Positions 1-6,003 of a DNA stretch of 7,308 bases are shown here, in pieces. The notes below the pieces were generated by a model. That model had not been told where the DNA came from. It worked only from the letters and a program-made list of their open reading frames with translations, and ran no database searches. The stretch spans positions 1-7,308 of the forward strand of contig DAWK01000056.1 of NCBI GenBank assembly GCA_002509745.1, read 5' to 3'. A program made the position numbers and the translations under genes. The stretch is from Methanobacteriaceae archaeon UBA349 (GTDB lineage: Archaea; Methanobacteriota; Methanobacteria; Methanobacteriales; Methanobacteriaceae). Every line of letters begins with the position of its first letter. The first letter of the stretch is position 1.

Positions 1-699
1 AAAACCTGTCCCGTATGTGAAGGAAGTCGGGCAGAGCCCGGCACCAGTACTACCACTTGCCAGACTTGTGGAGGAAGTGGGCAGATTCGACAGGTAAATA
101 ATACTTTCCTGGGCCAGATGGTCAACATCCGACCATGTCATGAATGTCATGGAGAAGGAACTATTGTAGAACACCCATGTAGCAATTGTCATGGACGGGG
201 AATTGTTAAACAAAGCAGCAGCATCCACATTAAAGTCCCTCCAGGTGTGGAAACTGGTTCTCGTCTAAGAGTTAGTGGAGAAGGAGAAGTAGGTGCTCAT
301 AACGGCCCTGCCGGTGATTTATATGTAATGATGCATGTAAAAAATCACAAAATATTCCAAAGAGACGGAGCCAATATTTACCATGAAAAACCTATTAGTT
401 TTGTTCAAGCATCTTTAGGAGATTCTGTTGAAGTCCCTACACTTGAAAAACCAATTGAACTTAAAATACCTGCCGGGACTCAAAGTGAAACAACTTTCCG
501 TCTTAAAGGTCAAGGCATGCCCCATCTAAGATGGAATGGAAAAGGAAACCTCTATGTTAAAGTTAAAGTGGTTACTCCTCGTAAGTTAAGCACAAAACAA
601 AAAGAGCTCTTACAGCAGTTCGCTGACATAAGTGGAGAAGAAATTCATAATGCAGATAAGGGTTTTTTTGATAAGGTAAAAGATGCTATCAATCACTAG
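1..699 (+). CDS. dnaJ: Chaperone protein DnaJ (Hsp40), 5'-truncated by the window edge
   Basis: Co-chaperone that stimulates the ATPase of DnaK and delivers unfolded clients to it in the cytoplasm. The reading frame is open from base 1, so the J domain and Gly/Phe linker lie outside the window and about 232 residues are visible. Counting from the first codon, the zinc-binding region is complete: C3-x2-C6, C20-x2-C23, C46-x2-C49 and C60-x2-C63. In the family the outer pair of motifs binds one zinc and the inner pair the other. The first motif reads CPVCEGSR, so its final glycine is replaced by Arg; the other three are canonical CxxCxGxG. The segment between motifs 2 and 3 ([11 protein letters not shown]) and the two beta-sandwich client-binding domains follow, ending in the usual FFDKVKDA tail. 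grpE and dnaK are expected upstream but cannot be seen. Methanogens are thought to have acquired this system from bacteria (established knowledge). Confidence 0.97.
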   Translation, partial: KTCPVCEGSRAEPGTSTTTCQTCGGSGQIRQVNNTFLGQMVNIRPCHECHGEGTIVEHPCSNCHGRGIVKQSSSIHIKVPPGVETGSRLRVSGEGEVGAHNGPAGDLYVMMHVKNHKIFQRDGANIYHEKPISFVQASLGDSVEVPTLEKPIELKIPAGTQSETTFRLKGQGMPHLRWNGKGNLYVKVKVVTPRKLSTKQKELLQQFADISGEEIHNADKGFFDKVKDAINH

Positions 700-722
700 G
701 CCATATGCATGGTTTGGTGATT
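691..722 (+). terminator. Hairpin across the dnaJ stop codon, probable terminator or 3'-end structure
   Basis: AATCACTAGGCC (691-702) pairs along its whole length with GGTTTGGTGATT (711-722), giving 12 pairs of which three are G-U, with an 8-base loop. The stem includes the dnaJ stop codon at 697-699. T-rich sequence follows at about 748-775. Archaeal termination depends mainly on T-tracts, so the hairpin may instead protect the 3' end. A second AATCAC at 728-733 could compete for the GTGATT arm. Confidence 0.45.
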
Positions 723-859
723 AATTAAATCACATTAAAATCAAAAATACTTATTTTATTATTTGTTATTTTAATTTAAATAGAATTGAATGGAAAATTT
801 ATGTCATTGGATCAATAGAGACACATAGAAGTTAACTTCAGTGCACTTAAATCAAATTT

Positions 860-1546
860 TCAATGAATTCCATTAATTTTTTTATTAATTTTTATTAATT
901 TTCCATTTTCTAAGATAAATGAAGAGTCTAAATATTTATCAAAATTAGAGTCATTATCATCAGATAGAATTATAATAGATGTTTCATTCTTTATTTTATG
1001 GAATAATTCCATTAATTTAATGGTTTTTTCATTATTTAGATCTCCAAAAGGCTCATCTGCTACTATTAAACTAGGTTCATTTACCAACGCCCTGGCCAGA
1101 GCAGTTTTCTGTTTATCAAAGTGAGTGAGACCATTAGGCAACATATCCTTTTTTTCGCTAAATTCTAGCAGTTCCATGACTTGAATGGCCTTTTGGTCAT
1201 TTTTATTAATCATAGGGAGCATTATATTTTCTAAAGCAGTTAGATAAGGCATTAAGTTTCCCCATCGGAGCATAGTTCCTATTTTTTCCCTTCTCAAAAC
1301 ACTCCTTTTTGATAAAGATAAATCCAAAACAGCTTCATTATTTAAAAAAATATCTCCAGTAGTAGGTAGATCCATTAAAATTATTAAATGAAATAAAGTT
1401 GTTTTTCCAGACCCTGCCGGTCCAGTAATCATATTCAAAGAATTTTTTTGGACTTTGAAATTAACTTCACTGAGTGCTATTAACTTCATTTCAGCATCAT
1501 CATATTCTTTATGAACATCCTTAAATTCTAAAACTGACCTATCCAT
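860..1546 (-). CDS. ABC transporter ATP-binding protein (MacB/LolD-like) with degenerate catalytic motifs
   Basis: Cytoplasmic nucleotide-binding subunit, 228 residues, expected to drive the FtsX-type permease encoded just upstream. Intact elements are an A-loop Tyr15, Walker A GPAGSGKT at 42-49, and Walker B LIVADEP at 160-166 with the catalytic Glu165. The LTALEN segment (102-107) and ARALVNEP (151-158) place it in the MacB/LolD/FtsE group. Several otherwise near-universal residues are changed: the Q-loop Gln is Arg94 (MLRWGNLMP), the LSGGQ signature is LTHFD at 140-144, the D-loop is GDLNN, and the switch His is Asp196 (ILSDDND). The frame is otherwise undamaged and full-length for the family. 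Its ATG lies inside the 3' end of the permease gene (8-bp overlap), preceded by GAGGT at SD distance, so the two are translationally coupled. It may bind ATP but hydrolyse it poorly; this is inference. It could also be an early-stage decaying gene. Confidence 0.9.
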   Translation of the reverse strand: MDRSVLEFKDVHKEYDDAEMKLIALSEVNFKVQKNSLNMITGPAGSGKTTLFHLIILMDLPTTGDIFLNNEAVLDLSLSKRSVLRREKIGTMLRWGNLMPYLTALENIMLPMINKNDQKAIQVMELLEFSEKKDMLPNGLTHFDKQKTALARALVNEPSLIVADEPFGDLNNEKTIKLMELFHKIKNETSIIILSDDNDSNFDKYLDSSFILENGKLIKINKKINGIH

Positions 1547-2249
1547 GTCTTAAAACCTCGTTTGGATCGTTTTTAGTATGGAACCAGACTGAAAATAAAG
1601 CAATTAGGGCACTTAAAATGACCGTGAGTATAATAACTAATATAGGTAGCCACCATGGCAAAATAACGGAAATAGAAATTATTTTAACAAAATTAGTGGC
1701 TGCAAAAATAACTAGTGACCCCAGAATAGTTCCCACCACTGCACCTAAAAGCCCCAATAAAGCTGCTTCTAATAAATGGGTCGCAGCAACTTGAAAGGTA
1801 GTAAATCCCATTAATTTTAGTAGAGCTATTTCTCTTCGTCTTTCCACAAGATTCATATCCATAGCATAAGTTATTCCAAAAATACCAACTAAAAATACTA
1901 AACTGGCCAATATATCCACCAGATAAATGAGATTAGTTAAAACCTGGCTAATGAAACCTGTAGCTTGAGAATTATTGAAATTCAAGCCAACAGTAGTGTT
2001 AAAAAAGTTTGTAACATTATTGAGCAATTCTTCACTAGTTAAGTTCAGATTTGATGTCTTATTAGTAGTTTGATTGGAAATTAAATTATTATCGATTGGT
2101 TGTTCTTCCTTTAAAAAAGTCTTCATTCCAATTCCAGAACTTAAAAGTAAAAGTAGAATTATAACACCAAATGCAATTCGAATAATGGTAGAAAAATTTC
2201 TCCATTTATTCCGGCGTAAATTTTTATAAGAAAGTCTATAGATTCCCAT
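1539..2249 (-). CDS. Compact FtsX/MacB-type ABC transporter permease
   Basis: Membrane subunit of 236 residues, much shorter than MacB permeases of about 400. It has a cationic N-terminus (NLRRNKWRN), TM1 at about 20-42, a short external loop at about 43-105, TM2 at about 108-130, and the FtsX-family cytoplasmic turn ERRREIALLKLMGF at 136-149. TM3 (about 157-185) and TM4 (about 197-223) follow, and it ends in the typical DPNEVLRHG tail. The external loop carries six N-glycosylation sequons: N59, N63, N69, N78, N84 and N92. Start: the ATG at 2249 gives the family-typical opening MGIYRLSYKNL, but no good Shine-Dalgarno precedes it. A weak AT-rich TATA candidate near 2281-2290 would give a very short leader. 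The gene is followed by its ATPase. The substrate is unknown; lipids, peptides or control of cell-envelope enzymes are known roles of the family. Confidence 0.92.
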   Translation of the reverse strand: MGIYRLSYKNLRRNKWRNFSTIIRIAFGVIILLLLLSSGIGMKTFLKEEQPIDNNLISNQTTNKTSNLNLTSEELLNNVTNFFNTTVGLNFNNSQATGFISQVLTNLIYLVDILASLVFLVGIFGITYAMDMNLVERRREIALLKLMGFTTFQVAATHLLEAALLGLLGAVVGTILGSLVIFAATNFVKIISISVILPWWLPILVIILTVILSALIALFSVWFHTKNDPNEVLRHG

Positions 2250-2418
2250 TTTGTTCTTATTTCATTTTAGTAAAAACTAATAAAAATACATTGTGCTGAA
2301 AATCCTATTGTTCTTATTTTTATTAAAAGTTGATAAATGCCTGGCTTTAAATTAATTTTTAATAAGTTAATATTTCCAATAAGTTTCTAAATGAAAATTA
2401 TTTTATGAAAATAAGGCA

Positions 2419-2428
2419 TATATTTATT
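2419..2428 (+). promoter_or_regulatory. Possible TATA box for the cysteine-rich protein gene
   Basis: ATATATTTAT lies about 37 bases upstream of the ATG at 2461, so transcription would begin near 2450 and give a leader of about 10 bases. A perfect 12-bp tandem duplication (TTTATTAAAAGA, twice, 2423-2446) overlaps it. AT-rich context makes single TATA calls uncertain. Confidence 0.35.
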
Positions 2429-2460
2429 AAAAGATTTATTAAAAGAATGGATGTGTTAAT

Positions 2461-2703
2461 ATGGATGATAAATTATCTAATGTTCCAAATACTCCTGAAA
2501 ATAGAGATAAATGCCTATGTCCAGGATGTCCTGCATACAATGCATGCATGGAAAGTAAAAAAGAAATTTTGTATTGTAGTACTGGAGCGACCAGTTGTAA
2601 ACTTGAAAAATGGGGTTGTCATTGCCCTCGCTGCCCAGTACAGCTAGAATATAAAATGGTTGGTCTCTTTTACTGTGAGAAAGGTGCTTTTAAAATTGAT
2701 TGA
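2461..2703 (+). CDS. Small cysteine-rich protein, DUF2769-like, probable metal binder
   Basis: Eighty-residue soluble protein with ten cysteines at 18, 20, 23, 29, 39, 46, 53, 55, 58 and 72. The pattern is an internal duplication: CLCPGCPA (18-25) then YCSTG (38-42), and again CHCPRCPV (53-60) then YCEKG (71-75). The CxCPxCP plus YCxxG layout resembles the archaeal DUF2769 family as I recall it, a family of unknown function found mostly in methanogens. Zinc or iron-sulfur binding is inferred from the cysteine spacing. An overlapping frame (2405-2647) is also open, but only this frame shows the ordered cysteine pattern. No strong Shine-Dalgarno is seen. It is monocistronic and converges on the RNase P RNA gene. 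Confidence 0.85.
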   Translation: MDDKLSNVPNTPENRDKCLCPGCPAYNACMESKKEILYCSTGATSCKLEKWGCHCPRCPVQLEYKMVGLFYCEKGAFKID

Positions 2704-2709
2704 ATAATT

Positions 2710-2716
2710 AAAAAAA
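2710..2716 (-). terminator. Oligo-T stop signal for the RNase P RNA gene
   Basis: A run of seven A on the plus strand is T7 on the minus strand, about 58 bases past the mature 3' end of the RNase P RNA. Archaeal RNA polymerase stops at such U-tracts. No hairpin precedes it. Confidence 0.4.
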
Positions 2717-2773
2717 TAGCATTTGAAATAATATTATAAATTTAATTAATAAAACCTATTTTAGAGTTTGAGT

Positions 2774-3090
2774 GATGGCATGCCGGGAGTAACCCACTTT
2801 CTGTTTCAGCAGCATTCATCTAGGCGGACTACCTCTGCCTCGTACAGTTAGTCACCAGCAGCATTTGCCCTTGCATCCCACGGATTGGCCGTTTCACCGT
2901 TCCTTTTAATGTCGTTCAACTTTTTCGAGAAAGCATCATGTTCATTCATTAAAAGACGTGTCGTTTCTGCTCCAGAGTCTAACTTCTCAGCAAGTACCTC
3001 ACAGTACCGCGGTTCTGTATGATGAGTGGAGTTTCCTCAATTTAAACCCTAAAAAAAGGGAAACCGGTGGCTGCTCTTCGGCTTGCCATC
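2774..3090 (-). ncRNA. rnpB: RNase P RNA (archaeal type)
   Basis: Catalytic RNA of the ribonucleoprotein that removes 5' leaders from pre-tRNAs, about 317 nt. The ends pair as helix P1: GATGGCAAGCCG at the 5' end (3090 inward) with CGGCATGCCATC at the 3' end, giving 7 and 4 pairs around an A/A mismatch. The conserved P4/CR-I element GAGGAAACTCC lies at 3038-3028, and the matching CR-V element ACAGAAAGTGGGTTAC at 2804-2789. The central GGGATGCAAGGGCAAATGCTG is typical of the family's specificity region. GC content is far above the AT-rich surroundings, as expected for structured RNA, and no long convincing reading frame crosses it. The ends are inferred from P1 closure, so they may be off by a few bases. 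Confidence 0.93.
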
Positions 3091-3122
3091 AAATAATTAA
3101 ATATACTATCAATCCTTTTTTA

Positions 3123-3134
3123 TAATATAAAAAT
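3123..3134 (-). promoter_or_regulatory. TATA-box promoter of the RNase P RNA gene
   Basis: The minus strand reads ATTTTTATATTA here, centred about 37 bases upstream of the mature 5' end at 3090, which places transcription start near 3100. Beyond it, TTTGTTGA (3138-3145) and TCAACAAA (3170-3177) form an 8-bp inverted repeat with a 24-base spacer, possibly a regulatory site. Confidence 0.45.
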
Positions 3135-3293
3135 CTATTTGTTGAGTTCACTTAGTATGAAGTATAATATCAACAAAATAAATTGATACTTAATAAATTT
3201 AATAATATTTCATTTCATTTTAGATTAATTGTGTTTTTGTGAAAAAGTGCATTAGAGCTTCTTTTATATGCTTTAATTATCATTTTTATAATC

Positions 3294-3397
3294 ATGAGAG
3301 GATTTGATATTTTTAATTTCCTTGGGTAACATACACTACAATTCTGGTTTGCCCCCAATCAAGCCAATATTGTAAGGATTTATATTAATCCTCTCAT
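3294..3397 (+). ncRNA. Candidate structured non-coding RNA, family not recognised
   Basis: A roughly 104-base segment whose ends pair perfectly: ATGAGAGGATT (3294-3304) with AATCCTCTCAT (3387-3397). Inside, shorter blocks continue the helix: ATAT with ATAT, AAT (3315-3317) with ATT (3378-3380), and CCTT (3320-3323) with AAGG (3374-3377). A second hairpin pairs ACAAT (3338-3342) with ATTGT (3369-3373) and TGGTTT (3345-3350) with AAGCCA (3361-3366), with loop GCCCCCAATC. The single-stranded GGG at 3324-3326 could pair with the C-rich loop as a pseudoknot. A TATA-like CTTTTATATG (3261-3270) would start transcription near 3292, right at the 5' arm. A weaker match exists on the minus strand (TTTATTTAA at 3421-3429), so the strand is not certain. 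It is too far from the next gene to be an obvious riboswitch. A small mobile-element remnant with terminal inverted repeats is an alternative. Confidence 0.4.
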
Positions 3398-3671
3398 TTA
3401 TCAAAATAATGCTAATTAAATTAAATAAACTAGTAATTAACCTGAAAAAAGATTTATAAAACAATTAAATTCAGGAATTATTTTTATATTTTAATAATAA
3501 TTTTTATTAATAGAAAATTACAAATTAATTAATAAGACTCATTAATTTATCTTAATTAATCATGATTAGTAATTTATAATTCATAATTATACTAAATCAT
3601 CATTCATTGAATTTAAAAATATTGAAAGAGATGGTATATTAAATTGTAAAATGTGATAATAGGGGGATATT

Positions 3672-4415
3672 ATGACAGAAAACGTTTTGATAGTGGAAGA
3701 TGATGGTATTTTTGCTATAGAACTACAGAAAAAAATTAAATCTTGGGGATATGAAGTTCCTAAGATTGCTTTATCGGGAAAAGAAGCTTTGAAAAGAGTC
3801 GAATATAAAAATACTGATTTAGTAATTATGGACATATCTCTTAAAGGGGAATTAGATGGCATTAGTGCTGCAAAAGCCATTGAAGATCAATTTAAAATTC
3901 CTATTGTTTTTTATAGTTCACATAACGATGATGAACTTTTAAATAAAATTAAAACTTTTAAAAATGGTGATTTTGTTAGCAAAACCTGCAGAGATGAGGA
4001 TTTAAAGTCGAGCATTGAAAATCTTCTTAAAAAAGGTGGCACCATGGAAAAAACAGCCGAAAATTTTCAGAATATTTCAGAATATAATATAGATATCAAA
4101 GAAGGATTGGGAGATTATTATAAAGCCCACGAAATAATTGAAAAAGAATTCAAAAAACTGGAAGATAGTTTTTCAAAAGTTTATGGTGAGTCCGTATCTC
4201 AAGAAAGAGAAATTGAACGCCTTAAAAAAGCTGAAGAGAAGTATATGAATATCATATCTGAAAAAGACAACAAACTGGCAGAACTGGGAAAAGTTCAAAG
4301 ATCTCTAGAAGAAAAAATAAATCAGCACAAAAAAAGACATCAAAAGCTGTTAAAAGAAACTGAAGACCTTAAAAAACATATGAACTCTATGGTGTCCATT
4401 TTAAATGGAGAATAG
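3672..4415 (+). CDS. Response regulator with C-terminal coiled coil
   Basis: Cytoplasmic signalling protein of 247 residues. The receiver domain (about 1-122) has the acidic pair D10/D11, phospho-acceptor D54 (VIMDISLKG), switch Ser82 (FYSSH) and the conserved Lys104. The cis-proline that normally follows the Lys is Thr105 (SKTC). The second half, about 145-245, is highly charged with heptad-like leucine spacing and is predicted to be a long coiled coil. No DNA-binding, PAS, kinase or GGDEF domain is present, so phosphorylation probably alters a protein-protein interaction or oligomerisation. The start is set by GGGGGA at 3662-3667, which fits as a Shine-Dalgarno. Upstream AT-rich palindromes may be regulatory. 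No cognate kinase is in the window. It converges with the broken receiver-PAS gene after a 36-bp gap. Confidence 0.92.
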   Translation: MTENVLIVEDDGIFAIELQKKIKSWGYEVPKIALSGKEALKRVEYKNTDLVIMDISLKGELDGISAAKAIEDQFKIPIVFYSSHNDDELLNKIKTFKNGDFVSKTCRDEDLKSSIENLLKKGGTMEKTAENFQNISEYNIDIKEGLGDYYKAHEIIEKEFKKLEDSFSKVYGESVSQEREIERLKKAEEKYMNIISEKDNKLAELGKVQRSLEEKINQHKKRHQKLLKETEDLKKHMNSMVSILNGE

Positions 4416-4451
4416 TTTATTAACTCCCATTATTTTATTAAAATTAGCAAT

Positions 4452-5105
4452 TTATTCTAATAAAATTTCGGTAATAATACCATCAAAGTATTTCAACTTT
4501 CCTTCCAGGCCAAATACAGGTTCACATTTTTCATGAATTGATTTAATATCTCCTTTTTTAGTTTCAATTTCATAATTCAATGAAAACCCTTTTTTAGAGT
4601 TTATTAGTCGTTTAATATGTTCAGACATATCCTTTTTATTTTTTCTGATAATTAAGGGCATTAAAAATAATATTTCATTATTATTTAGCTCGTCTAATGA
4701 AAAACCCGTGATATACTCAATTCGATCATTGAATAGAGTTATTTCTGAGTATCCACTTTCATCGACATATATACGATAAACAATTGCGGGAATATTTTCT
4801 AAGACACTTTTATATTTTTTTGCATCTTTTAGTAATTTGGCATTTTTATGAGATTCAATTGCCATTTCAATCGTAAATTTAAGTTCTTCCTCATTAAAAG
4901 GCTTATTCATATATCTGAATGCACTAGTAGACCTCGATTTCTTGATAGTATTCACATCAGCATACATAGACAAATAGATTACTGGAACATCAATTATCTC
5001 ATGGATTCTTTGAGTTGTCTCAATTCCATCCATATCTCCCGCTAATCCAATATCCATTAATATTAAATCCGGCTTTAATTCAACTACTTTTTCTAAAGCA
5101 TCTAG
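4452..5105 (-). pseudogene. Receiver-PAS protein lacking the N-terminal third of its receiver domain
   Basis: An ATG at 5057 gives 201 residues, but that Met is the residue just before the phospho-acceptor Asp (LILMDIGL). In-frame codons continue upstream to about 5105 as LDALEKVVELKPDLIL, which matches receiver helix 2 and strand 3, with no start codon. Beyond that the homology stops and a TGA occurs at 5153-5151. The first strand, acidic pocket and helix 1, roughly 35 residues, are missing. What remains, in ATG numbering, is Asp2, switch Ser30 (IYLSMYAD), Lys52-Pro53 (MNKPF), a linker helix, and a PAS domain at about 80-201 ending DGIITEILLE. No kinase domain follows. Without the acidic metal-binding residues the receiver cannot be phosphorylated normally. 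If translated from 5057 it would be a PAS protein with half a receiver. I favour a decayed gene truncated by a deletion or rearrangement near 5105. Confidence 0.72.
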
Positions 5106-5174
5106 GTATAAATGAAAAAAATTTGGTAATAAATGTATTGTGATATGTTTTCATTCAAAATTAAGGTGTTTATA

Positions 5175-5669
5175 GTGAAAAGGGTAACAATAGCAATTGA
5201 TTCAGATGTAGATCTGAAATTCAGAAAAAAAGCATCTCAGAAGTATCAATTTGAGAAAGGTTGGTACAGTAATGCAGTAGCAGATGCCATGAAAGATTGG
5301 GCAGAAAGCGATAGTGAGTCCATTGCAAACCATAGTTCTATAGCAAATTATCTTAACCCTGAAATTTGGGAAAATTTAAAATTGGAACTTAATTTAGATA
5401 AAGAAAACCCTTTTAAGAATCTGGAGAGCATAATAAATCAATTCGGGCCTGAAAGTGAACATCACTTAAAAATTGACCGTGCAGATAATAATATAATTGT
5501 TAAATTAGAAAATAAAACTGATTTTGATATTGAGGCTAATTTAAAGTCTTTAATAATACTTCACTTAATTTTATATGTTATTATCTCTTCCTTGGAAAAA
5601 ACTACACATAAAAAATACAAAATCATAGGTACTGGTCAGATTCCAGAATTATATATTAAAAAAGTATAG
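5175..5669 (+). CDS. Ribbon-helix-helix (CopG/Arc-like) protein with unrecognised C-terminal domain
   Basis: Probable DNA-binding regulator of 164 residues. I chose the GTG at 5175 because GGTG at 5165-5168 lies six bases upstream as a Shine-Dalgarno and because the protein then starts KRVTIAID, the usual RHH beta-strand. An ATG at 5133 would add 14 non-conserved residues. Strand at 2-8, helix A about 11-24, turn at KG (28-29), helix B about 31-43; similar archaeal proteins have the pattern VTIAID..KFRKKAS. RHH proteins act as dimers that insert the strand into the major groove. Residues about 60-164 are not recognised: a Trp-containing helix, a short beta section (NNIIVKLEN) and a hydrophobic stretch at 126-139 (LIILHLILYVII) that could be a buried core helix. 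A TATA-like GGTATAAAT at 5105-5113 sits at the break of the neighbouring pseudogene. An antitoxin role is possible, but no toxin gene follows; the next gene is a tRNA on the other strand. Confidence 0.78.
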   Translation: MKRVTIAIDSDVDLKFRKKASQKYQFEKGWYSNAVADAMKDWAESDSESIANHSSIANYLNPEIWENLKLELNLDKENPFKNLESIINQFGPESEHHLKIDRADNNIIVKLENKTDFDIEANLKSLIILHLILYVIISSLEKTTHKKYKIIGTGQIPELYIKKV

Positions 5670-5774
5670 TGTTATTCTTAAACTAACAATTATATATATT
5701 TAAAAAATTTAAAATTAATAAATAAACAGGAAATCCGGATTAAAATTATAAATACTTAATTTTAAATTAATTAT

Positions 5775-5779
5775 AAAAA
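5775..5779 (-). terminator. T5 stop signal of the initiator tRNA gene
   Basis: On the minus strand the tRNA discriminator base is followed by TTCTTTTTA, so a T5 run begins four bases past the mature 3' end. This is a typical archaeal U-tract stop signal. Confidence 0.5.
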
Positions 5780-5782
5780 GAA

Positions 5783-5858
<76 letters not shown>

Positions 5859-5880
5859 TAACTAAACATTAGTGGTATTC

Positions 5881-5890
5881 CTATATAAAG
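5881..5890 (-). promoter_or_regulatory. TATA-box promoter of the initiator tRNA gene
   Basis: The minus strand reads CTTTATATAG, an excellent archaeal TATA box, centred about 28 bases upstream of the mature tRNA 5' end at 5857. A purine-rich GGGAAACC lies directly upstream in the place of the TFB recognition element. Transcription would start at or very close to the tRNA. Confidence 0.7.
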
Positions 5891-6003
5891 GTTTCCCTCA
5901 ATTTTCCAAAATAAATAAAAATATCCTTATTTTATTGAATTTCATAATTAATTTTTGTTTGAGAAAATAGAAAAAAAGTTATACAAATATATATTCCAAA
6001 CAT

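Larger units (their letters stand above)
3091..3671. other. Long AT-rich gene-free region between RNase P RNA and the response regulator
   Basis: No credible coding sequence is seen on either strand. The left part holds the RNase P promoter. The middle (3294-3397) holds a GC-richer self-complementary island listed separately. The right part (about 3400-3671) is almost pure A/T and contains a 12-bp palindrome TAATCATGATTA at 3557-3568 and a 6-3-6 inverted repeat ATAATT/AATTAT at 3576-3590. These may be operator-like sites for the response regulator gene downstream or chance products of composition. Confidence 0.6.

Noticed and set aside
2405..2647. Open frame on the plus strand overlapping the cysteine-rich gene
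   Set aside because: It is a shifted frame over the same DNA; the frame starting at 2461 has an ordered, duplicated cysteine pattern that cannot arise by chance, while this one has no recognisable organisation.
3005..3070. GATGAGT and GGTTTCCC segments considered as separate repeat or regulatory elements
   Set aside because: They are internal parts of the RNase P RNA (the P4 region and a small hairpin near its 5' end).
3590..3604. ATGATGA on the minus strand as a C box of a C/D guide RNA
   Set aside because: No D box (CTGA) or C'/D' pair at a suitable distance; the next CTGA on that strand is more than 100 bases away.
3587..3880. Minus-strand open frame at the start of the response regulator
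   Set aside because: Antisense shadow of a clear receiver domain, with no ribosome binding site or family features.
4848..5045. Plus-strand open frame opposite the receiver-PAS remnant
   Set aside because: Antisense of conserved receiver sequence; no independent support.
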